A stretch of 64,000 nucleotides of DNA, taken from contig NZ_CP064689.1 of assembly GCF_023100945.1 (NCBI RefSeq), forward strand, positions 2,648,001 to 2,712,000, given 5' to 3'. A program made the position numbers and the translations under genes. Positions 51,592 through 58,205 of the stretch are shown piece after piece; position 1 is the first letter of the stretch; every line of letters begins with the position of its first letter. The DNA is from Bradyrhizobium sp. 200. Its GTDB lineage: Bacteria > Pseudomonadota > Alphaproteobacteria > Rhizobiales > Xanthobacteraceae. The notes below the pieces were generated by a model. The model was not told the DNA's origin and ran no database searches. It was given only the letters and a program-made list of their open reading frames with translations.

Positions 51592-52641
51592 ATGACAGAA
51601 ACGACACAGACGACGCCCCTGAGCCTTCCGCTTCGTGCGAGCCGCCCGCGCCGGTTACAAGTGCTGCCGATCATCGAAATCGTGGTGCTGGTGATCGGCG
51701 CGCTGCTGCCGCTCGTCCTCAAGGACTATCTGACGGTCTATGCGACGCGGGTCCTGATCCTCTGCCTGTTCGCGCTCTCGTTCGATCTGGTGTGGGGATA
51801 CGCCGGGATCATGAGTTTTGGGCAGGCGGTATTCTTCGGGACCGCCGGATATGGCGTTGCGCTGCTCGCTCGCGATCTCGGCGTGACCTCGATCCTGCTG
51901 GTATTGCCCGCCGGGCTCCTGATCGGGCTCGCGTTCGCGCTGCTGCTTGGCGGATTCCTTCTGCTCGGACGTCACCCGTCCAGCGTGATCTTTGTTTCGC
52001 TGGGCACGCTCACTGGCTCATACGCAGCGGATCGCGTGGCGCGGGGCTGGTATTATCTCGGCGGCCAGAACGGCATCCCATCGATCCCGCCGATGTCGCT
52101 CGGCAGCTACGATATCACCGAGGGGCCGGTCTATTATTACCTGGCGCTCGGCATTCTCGTTCTCGTCTATCTTCTGTGCCGCTTCCTGGTGCGGTCGCAG
52201 TTCGGGCTTGCGCTGGCGGGTCTGCGCGAGAACGAGCAGCGGATCGCTTTCTTCGGCTACCAGGTGCAGCGGCTCAAGGCGATCATATTTTCATTCGCCG
52301 GCGCCGTCGCAGGGCTCGCCGGCAGCCTTTATGCCTTTCATGAGGGGTTCGTCTGGCCCAACATGCTGGGCGTGGTGATATCGACGCAGGTGGTCCTCTA
52401 CGTGTTGTTCGGCGGCTCCGGCACGCTGATCGGAGCTGTCATCGGCACGGTTGCGATCGAGGCGGTCAGTTTCTGGCTGTCGAACAGTTATCAGGAGATC
52501 TGGCCGATCATCCTCGGCGTTCTGTTGCTGCTGGTCATCCTGTTTCGCCCCGCCGGACTGATCAGCCTGATCCTGAGTGAGCGCGAGCGCGTCGGCAATT
52601 TCGGGCGGCCGCCGGGGAAGGGCGATCATGGCCCTTCTTGA
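51592..52641 (+). CDS. ABC transporter permease, LivM type
   Basis: 349 residues from the ATG at 51592. About nine membrane segments and LivM features: IVLIC-like helix starts with LTVYATRVLILCLFALSFDLVWGYAGIMSFGQAVFFGTAGYGVALLARDLG, plus the EAA-type loop ALAGLRENEQRIAFFGYQVQRLKAIIFSFAGAVAGLAGSLYAF. It partners the LivH-type permease upstream of the IS. The stop is overlapped by the livG start. Confidence 0.88.
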   Translation: MTETTQTTPLSLPLRASRPRRLQVLPIIEIVVLVIGALLPLVLKDYLTVYATRVLILCLFALSFDLVWGYAGIMSFGQAVFFGTAGYGVALLARDLGVTSILLVLPAGLLIGLAFALLLGGFLLLGRHPSSVIFVSLGTLTGSYAADRVARGWYYLGGQNGIPSIPPMSLGSYDITEGPVYYYLALGILVLVYLLCRFLVRSQFGLALAGLRENEQRIAFFGYQVQRLKAIIFSFAGAVAGLAGSLYAFHEGFVWPNMLGVVISTQVVLYVLFGGSGTLIGAVIGTVAIEAVSFWLSNSYQEIWPIILGVLLLLVILFRPAGLISLILSERERVGNFGRPPGKGDHGPS

Positions 52642-53362
52642 AGCGCGAGGCGTGGTCAAGATATTCGGCAAGCTGACGGCCCTGAACGGTGCCGATCTCA
52701 ACGTCGCGGAGAACGAATTCCACGGCTTGATCGGGCCCAATGGCTCGGGCAAGAGCACGCTGATGAAGTGCGTCGCCGGCGCTGAAATCCCGACGTCAGG
52801 CACGGTGACGTTTGGCGGGCGCGACATCTCGCAAGCTTCTCCTGCCGAGCGGGCGCGCGCCGGCATGAGCCTCAAATTCCAGATCACCAGCGTTTTGCCG
52901 GCATTGACGTTGTACGACAACATTCTGCTGGCGCTGCAGGCGCAGACGTCGCTTCCCCGGCTGGTGTTCTCGCGCACCCGCGGAATCCTCCACGACCGCG
53001 CCATGGCCATGCTCGAACAATTCCGTCTGGTGGACCGCGCGGCGGATCCGGCCTCCGCGCTCTCCCACGGACAACAACAATGGCTTGAAATCGCGATGGC
53101 GCTGGCGCCCGAGCCCAAACTCCTGCTGCTGGACGAGCCGACCGGCGGCATGAGCCTCGAGGAACGGCGCGTTACCGGCGAACTGCTGCAGCCGATCAAG
53201 CAGCGCTGCTCCCTCGTCATCGTCGAGCATGACCTCGATTTCATTCGCGACATTTGCGACCGGCTGACTGTGCTCGATCAGGGAAGCGTACTGGATACCG
53301 GTTCGGTTCAGCATATTCAGTCGAGCGCCCGGGTTCAGGAGGTCTATCTCCGCCGTGCCTAA
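52628..53362 (+). CDS. ABC transporter ATPase, LivG type
   Basis: 244 residues from the ATG at 52628, overlapping the LivM stop by 14 bases. Walker A GPNGSGKST, signature ALSHGQQQWLEIAMALAPEPKLLLLDEPTGGM (Walker B LLLLDEP) and the terminal EHDLDFIRDICDRLTVLDQG His switch are present. It lacks a clear LSGGE motif and instead has LSHGQQQ, as is usual for LivG/UrtD. Confidence 0.88.
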   Translation: MALLEARGVVKIFGKLTALNGADLNVAENEFHGLIGPNGSGKSTLMKCVAGAEIPTSGTVTFGGRDISQASPAERARAGMSLKFQITSVLPALTLYDNILLALQAQTSLPRLVFSRTRGILHDRAMAMLEQFRLVDRAADPASALSHGQQQWLEIAMALAPEPKLLLLDEPTGGMSLEERRVTGELLQPIKQRCSLVIVEHDLDFIRDICDRLTVLDQGSVLDTGSVQHIQSSARVQEVYLRRA

Positions 53363-54059
53363 CGAGGACAAATATCTCGATATCCAGAATGTTGACGCGG
53401 GCTATGGCCGCAGCCAGGTGCTGTTCGGTGTCACGCTGGGCGTTCCCTGGCGCGGCGGCGTCGCCATTCTTGGCCGCAACGGCGCCGGCAAGACCACATT
53501 GATGAAGGCCATCGTCGGAGAATTGCCGCTGCTCGGCGGCTCCGTCAGTCTTGATGCCCGCAGCGTCGGGCAACTACCAACCGAGCAGCGCATTCGCCTC
53601 GGCCTCGGATACGTGCCGCAAGAACACGCGGTGTTTGGCAGGCTTTCGGTGCGCGACAATCTTGCCGTCGGCGCGCTGACCAACCGCGACAGCCAGGCCG
53701 TCAATCGTGTGCTGGAGATATTTCCGAAACTGGGCCAGCGGATGGATCAGGTAGCCGGCACATTGTCCGGCGGTGAGCGCAAGATGCTTGCGATCGGCCG
53801 TGCCTTATTGTCGAATCCGCGGGTATTGTTGCTGGATGAGCCGACCGAAGGCGTCTGGATCGGCGTGATCGAGGAAATCACCGAACGTCTGATCCTGCTG
53901 GCCAGGGAGATCGCCGTCGTGATCGTGGAACAGCATCTCGATCTCGCGCTACGCGTCGCAGACCGCGCCTTTGTGCTCGATCGCGGAAGAGTCGCGCTCA
54001 CGGGGTCGGCGCAGGAGGTTCGCAACGATCCAAGGCTGTTGCAGTATCTGGCGCCTTAG
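53355..54059 (+). CDS. ABC transporter ATPase, LivF type
   Basis: 234 residues with a GTG start overlapping the livG stop. Walker A GRNGAGKTT, the LSGGERKMLAIGRALLSNPRVLLLDEPTEGV signature and Walker B, and EQHLDLALRVADRAFVLDRG are all intact. It is the last gene of the transporter set. Confidence 0.88.
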   Translation: MPNEDKYLDIQNVDAGYGRSQVLFGVTLGVPWRGGVAILGRNGAGKTTLMKAIVGELPLLGGSVSLDARSVGQLPTEQRIRLGLGYVPQEHAVFGRLSVRDNLAVGALTNRDSQAVNRVLEIFPKLGQRMDQVAGTLSGGERKMLAIGRALLSNPRVLLLDEPTEGVWIGVIEEITERLILLAREIAVVIVEQHLDLALRVADRAFVLDRGRVALTGSAQEVRNDPRLLQYLAP

Positions 54060-54336
54060 AAGCGCGTCATCAGCGCGGTGGTCGCGCTGCCCTGCAGCAT
54101 ATCCGGCGACCAGGGGCCGCCCGCGTGCTCGGTGGCGCGAAACAGGGGGCCTTCCGGCTTGAAAATGGCGGTCACTCCAGGGCTTCGCGGTTCAAATCGA
54201 TACACGGAGTTCTAGAGAGGCCGGCCGCCCGCCACAATAACCGCGGACGTGAAGTGATACGAGACATGCGGCGTTTCCCCTTGTCTCCCCGCCCGATCGG
54301 ATTACCTTCCGGGCATCATTCTGCGCGGAGGCCCCG
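54060..54336. other. 277-bp gap without a supported gene
   Basis: Between livF and the DsbA-family gene. No open frame, hairpin with T-run, or operator-like palindrome stands out. It probably contains the promoter of the DsbA-family gene. Confidence 0.5.
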
Positions 54337-55002
54337 ATGAGCACCCTAAAACCCCTCAAGATCGATATCGTCTCCGACGTGGTCTGCCCGTGGTGCTATA
54401 TCGGCAAACGCAGGATCGAGAACGCGCTGGCCCTGGTGCCTGATGTTCCCGTCGAGCTGCACTGGCGGCCGTTCTTTCTCAATTCATGGGTACCGCGCGA
54501 GGGCATCAGCCGCGACGAATATCTCACCGCCAAATTCGGCTCGGTCGAAGCCTATAAGGGTATCGCCGGGCGCGTCGTGACGGCCGCTGGCGAGGAGGGG
54601 CTGACCTACCGGCCCGAACTGGTGAAGCGCCAGCCCAATACAATCGATTGCCACCGCCTGATCCACTGGGCGGATGCGCAGGGCAAATCAGCCCAGATGA
54701 AGCAGCGCCTGATGGAATTGTATTTCCGCGATGGCGGCGACCTGACCGACGTCAACGTGCTGGTGCAGGCCGCGGCCGATCTCGGCCTGGACGCTGACGA
54801 CGTCCGCCGGCGGCTTGCCACCGACGAGGATGTCGCGCTGATCTCCGGCCAGGCGCAGGAGGCGTCCGACAAGGGCATTTCGGGCGTGCCGACCTTTGTT
54901 TTCGCGCAGAAATACGCGGTCTCCGGCGCCCAGCCCGCCGAGCAACTCGCCCGCGCCATCCGTCAGGTGTCCGGCGAAATCAACGCGCAGGCGGCAGAGT
55001 AA
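54337..55002 (+). CDS. DsbA-family oxidoreductase (FrnE-type)
   Basis: 221 residues. The thioredoxin-like DsbA fold with the CPWC active site in VVCPWCYIGKRRIENAL (about residues 17-20), and the internal helical insert and cis-Pro region GVPTFVFAQKYAVSGAQP (GVPT at about 186-189). It lacks a signal peptide, so it is cytosolic, and fits FrnE/2-hydroxychromene isomerase-type proteins. Reaction not known; the redox motif is seen directly. Preceded by GGAGG. Confidence 0.85.
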   Translation: MSTLKPLKIDIVSDVVCPWCYIGKRRIENALALVPDVPVELHWRPFFLNSWVPREGISRDEYLTAKFGSVEAYKGIAGRVVTAAGEEGLTYRPELVKRQPNTIDCHRLIHWADAQGKSAQMKQRLMELYFRDGGDLTDVNVLVQAAADLGLDADDVRRRLATDEDVALISGQAQEASDKGISGVPTFVFAQKYAVSGAQPAEQLARAIRQVSGEINAQAAE

Positions 55003-55013
55003 TCACCGGCCTT

Positions 55014-55060
55014 CTCCCTCGCCCCGCTTTTGCGGGGAGAGGGGCGGGGTGAGGGGCTCT
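55014..55060. repeat. GC-rich hairpin repeat
   Basis: CCCCGC (55022-55027) pairs with GCGGGG (55032-55037) around TTTT, extended by the outer CTCCCTC/GAGAGGGG arms. This CTCCCTCGCCCC...GGGGTGAGGGG element is common in rhizobia (recalled). May end the DsbA transcript. Confidence 0.55.
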
Positions 55061-55137
55061 TTCCAGACAACGCAGTGTAGCGTTTGACCGTGAGTGTCGC
55101 CCCAACAATTGACAACAACGACATTTGGGGAGGCATC

Positions 55138-55776
55138 ATGATCTACGAACTGCGCACCTACACCGTAAAGCCGGGCACGCTCGGCGACATGATCAAGGCC
55201 GCGAGCACGATATCGCGCGAGATCCGCAAGGACGATTACGGCAAGCTCGAAGGCTATTGGTCGACCGAGATCGGGCCGCTCAATCAGGTCCTGCACATGT
55301 GGAGCTACAACAGCTTTGACGAGCGCGCGCGGATGCGGGCCGAACTTGCCAAGAACCCGCGCTGGACCGGCGAGTACGTGCCGCTGATCCGCCCACTGCT
55401 GTTGCGTCAGGATGTCCGCCTGATGAACGCGGTGCGGCCCCCGGTTGCGCCGGCCTCGACGGGCAATGTCTACGAACTCCGCAATTATCGCGGCAAGGCT
55501 GCCGGTGGCCTGAAGCAGTGGCTCGATGCGTTCACCGCGGTGCTGCCGGAGCGCGAGAAATATTCAAAGATCGTCGGCCTCTGGACGACCGAAGCGGGGC
55601 AGCCGAACGAAGCCTGCCACATCTGGGCCTATCCCAGCCTGAACGCGCGTGCGGAAGCCCGCGGCAACGCGATGAAGGATACTGCCTGGCAGGAATTCCT
55701 CGGCAAGGGGCCGGGCTTCCTCGAGGAGATGCACTCGACCATCATGCTGCCGGCACCGCATTCGCCGCTGCAGTGA
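55138..55776 (+). CDS. NIPSNAP family protein, two tandem domains
   Basis: 212 residues from the ATG at 55138 (GGGGAGG upstream). Two NIPSNAP-type ferredoxin-like domains: MIYELRTYTVKPGTLGDMIK...LEGYWSTEIGPLNQVLHMWSYNSFDERARM and VYELRNYRGKAAGGLKQWLDAF...VGLWTTEAGQPNEACHIWAYPSLNAR. The family has no clear biochemical role. No operon partners are visible. Confidence 0.8.
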   Translation: MIYELRTYTVKPGTLGDMIKAASTISREIRKDDYGKLEGYWSTEIGPLNQVLHMWSYNSFDERARMRAELAKNPRWTGEYVPLIRPLLLRQDVRLMNAVRPPVAPASTGNVYELRNYRGKAAGGLKQWLDAFTAVLPEREKYSKIVGLWTTEAGQPNEACHIWAYPSLNARAEARGNAMKDTAWQEFLGKGPGFLEEMHSTIMLPAPHSPLQ

Positions 55777-55785
55777 GTTGTTCGC

Positions 55786-55871
55786 GTAGCCCGGATGGAG
55801 CGAAGCGCAATCCGGGGCCGGCGTGGCAAGATGCGATAATCCCGGATTTCGCTTCGCTCCATCCGGGCTAC
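55786..55871. repeat. Large inverted repeat, dispersed rhizobial type
   Basis: GTAGCCCGGATGGAGCGAAG and CTTCGCTCCATCCGGGCTAC are perfect inverted arms with a middle part CGGGGCC...CCCGG. This GTAGCCCGGATG...CATCCGGGCTAC repeat is well known in Bradyrhizobium (recalled). Confidence 0.75.
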
Positions 55872-55888
55872 AAGTCACGCTGCTGCGG

Positions 55889-56833
55889 CTACGCGTCCTT
55901 CAGATAATAATTCGCGCGCTTGCCGAGCGCGATCCGCCGCAGCACGCGGCGCATCGCCATCGAGGCGCGCAGCGGCTTGATGGCCGTCGTGACCGTGCGA
56001 TAGAACGCAAGCTTCAGCGCATCGCGCACCGGCTGTTTGCCGGGAGGCTGCTGCGGCAGGCCGATGCCGCGCAGCATCGAATTGAAGAAGTGCAGGTCGT
56101 TCAGCCGCCGCACTTCGCGCGTCTTCCAGGTGATCGCCATCGAGATCGAGAACGAGCCTGATGTCCGCACCCAGTGGGGCCATTGATACGGCACGTAGCA
56201 GCCGTCGCCTGCGAACAGATGGAATTCCTTACCCAACGGCGCAAAGCTCTCGTCGTATTTCAGGTTGCGATGCTTGGTCATCGAGCGCTCGATCTCGTCG
56301 TCGGAGACGATCGAGCGGTCGGTATTGTCGAAGATCGTGAAGTATTTTTCGCCGTGGATATGGACGAAGAAATTGTCTTCGCTGTCGAGATGGAACGGCG
56401 TGGTCGAGTTCGGCGAGGACACGAACAGAAAGCCTTCGACCTGCTCGAAGCCGGCATCCAGCAGGCTGTTGAAGCCACGCGCGCGGGCGACCGACAGCAG
56501 CGTATCTTCCAGCAGTGCCCGGTATTCCGGCGAATTCTCCACGCGCTTGAGCACCATCCAGGCGCCGGCGGTCTCGATGCTCTTCACCACTTCGACCGGG
56601 TCGAGATCGACGGTGGGAATCGCATCCGGATCCTGGCTGATCGCGACCTTGCCGGAATTGTATTCGATCAGGTCGCGCGGCAAATCGGCGGCGAGCTGCG
56701 CGATGCGGGGCAGCGTCAGCAGCGGATGGCCGGCGAGCCTGTGGCGGATCGCGAACGGCTTGAGCGGGAAGTCGCGACGAAGTGCGTCGCGATCGGCCGT
56801 AATGACGGGCGCGATGGCTGTGAGCGTATTCAT
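55889..56833 (-). CDS. JmjC-like cupin protein
   Basis: 314 residues. The cupin core (about 100-230) has the H-x-D pair in TTPFHLDSEDNFFVHIHGEKYFTIFD and the distal His in YVPYQWPHWVRTSG, as in JmjC-type Fe(II)/2-oxoglutarate oxygenases. It probably hydroxylates or modifies a protein or metabolite; the substrate is not known. It is one base from the start of an acetyltransferase-like gene on the same strand, so the two probably work in one pathway. Confidence 0.78.
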   Translation of the reverse strand: MNTLTAIAPVITADRDALRRDFPLKPFAIRHRLAGHPLLTLPRIAQLAADLPRDLIEYNSGKVAISQDPDAIPTVDLDPVEVVKSIETAGAWMVLKRVENSPEYRALLEDTLLSVARARGFNSLLDAGFEQVEGFLFVSSPNSTTPFHLDSEDNFFVHIHGEKYFTIFDNTDRSIVSDDEIERSMTKHRNLKYDESFAPLGKEFHLFAGDGCYVPYQWPHWVRTSGSFSISMAITWKTREVRRLNDLHFFNSMLRGIGLPQQPPGKQPVRDALKLAFYRTVTTAIKPLRASMAMRRVLRRIALGKRANYYLKDA

Positions 56834-58102
56834 TTAGGATTTCTCCTGCCAGGCTCTGACGAAATGAACGAAGCGGCGTACCGGCTCGCGGATCGCATCG
56901 CGCAAGCCGAGCGCAGCGCGGATCAGCAGCACGACCGGATCGCGCCGTCGCAGCGGGATCAAGACGTCGCCGATCGCAAGGCGTCCGCGCCAGATCGGGT
57001 TGATCATGGGATGGTCGGGGGCGGCGGTGGAATCGACCAGGCGAATGGCCGGATCCGCGCAGAGATGCCGGGTCAATTCCAGCGTTAGTTGCACGCCGGG
57101 CGAAAATTTTGCAAAGCGCTCGTCGACGCCGAGCTTGAAGTAGAAGGCGCGGTCCTGATGACGCAGCACGACGGCGGCTGCCACCGGCGTCTCGCCGGCC
57201 CTCAAGCTCACGATCTCGCACTGGCCGGTCTCGGCCAAGGCTGACGTAGCGCGGCGGACGAAGGCCGCATCGCCGTCGTCCTGGCCGAGCGCGGTGCCGC
57301 GCTGGCCCTTCCAGCCGCTGGCTTCCAGCATCAGGAATGTTTCAATCGCAGCAGCGACGTCGGCTTGCGTGCGCGCCACGTCAAAATGGACGGCACCGTG
57401 CTCGGCGAGGCGATTTCGCTGACGGCGCAATTCTTTCAGTTTCTTCGCGCCCAGCGATTCGCGCAGCGTCGCCTCGGCGTCACCGGTAGCGTCGAGGCAG
57501 GCGCGAACGTGCGACTGCAGCATCACAGGCTGCATGCCGTCGCGATGCAGCACGTCGGTGAAAGCCTTCATGACTGCGCCATCGAGCGCGGTCGCGCGGA
57601 AGAGCAACGCATGCGCGCCGGCCCGCCTTGCCTGCTGCAGAATACCGGTGACGGCATCCTCTGCCATGTCGCGATCGAGCAGCGGCGTGCAAAGCGTGCC
57701 GTAGGGATCGGCGCTGACCAAAGCGGGCAGCGGGATTTTGTAGGCGCGCCACATCGAGATCACGGGCGCCAGGCCGATCAAGGTGGATGCATCGCGCCAC
57801 GCGCCGAGCGCGGCGGCATTCAGGCGGCCCCGCGCCGAAGCGTTCACCGCCAATTCCCATTCGGGCAAATAATAGCCGTTCGGCTCGGCGGCGCGATCGG
57901 ACAGCGCGCGCCATTGGCCTGCGGAGATGCCTGCGAGCGGCGTCAGCGCTCCGCCGGCGTCTCGCGCGCGTGCGTTCGCATCCTTGCTCGATGCACGGCG
58001 AACCGTCGATGTGTCGGCAGTGTCAGCCACTTCCCCGAATCCCCGTTCGCGATTTATGTGGCCCCCGACACCTTGAGGGGGTCGCCTGGCCGTCGCGTTC
58101 AC
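56834..58102 (-). CDS. FemAB-like GNAT acetyltransferase (BioF2-type)
   Basis: 422 residues from a GTG start at 58102 with no clear ribosome site, so a later start is possible. The BioF2-type acetyltransferase region (about 210-370) has ESLGAKKLKELRRQRNRLAEHGAVHFDVARTQADVAAAIETFLMLEASGWKGQRGTAL, RAFYFKLGVDERFAKFSPGVQLTLELTRHL and LVDSTAAPDHPMINPIW. Such proteins transfer acyl groups to peptidoglycan precursors or polysaccharides. Its stop meets the cupin gene start directly (56833/56834). A role in envelope or extracellular polysaccharide modification is inferred. Confidence 0.78.
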   Translation of the reverse strand: MNATARRPPQGVGGHINRERGFGEVADTADTSTVRRASSKDANARARDAGGALTPLAGISAGQWRALSDRAAEPNGYYLPEWELAVNASARGRLNAAALGAWRDASTLIGLAPVISMWRAYKIPLPALVSADPYGTLCTPLLDRDMAEDAVTGILQQARRAGAHALLFRATALDGAVMKAFTDVLHRDGMQPVMLQSHVRACLDATGDAEATLRESLGAKKLKELRRQRNRLAEHGAVHFDVARTQADVAAAIETFLMLEASGWKGQRGTALGQDDGDAAFVRRATSALAETGQCEIVSLRAGETPVAAAVVLRHQDRAFYFKLGVDERFAKFSPGVQLTLELTRHLCADPAIRLVDSTAAPDHPMINPIWRGRLAIGDVLIPLRRRDPVVLLIRAALGLRDAIREPVRRFVHFVRAWQEKS

Positions 58103-58168
58103 AGGGCAACGCTAGCGGCAAAGGGTGGAAAATAGCGTTGCCGCGAAGCTCGGATTCGAGCGGTCGCG

Positions 58169-58183
58169 TTAACGGATCGTTCA
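58169..58183 (+). promoter_or_regulatory. CtrA-like box, one mismatch
   Basis: TTAA-CGGATCG-TTCA, preceded by GCG, in the 103-bp gap between the CHASE2 gene end and the acetyltransferase start. One base off the consensus. Confidence 0.3.
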
Positions 58184-58205
58184 GCCTGATTAGGCTCTTG
58201 GGCCG

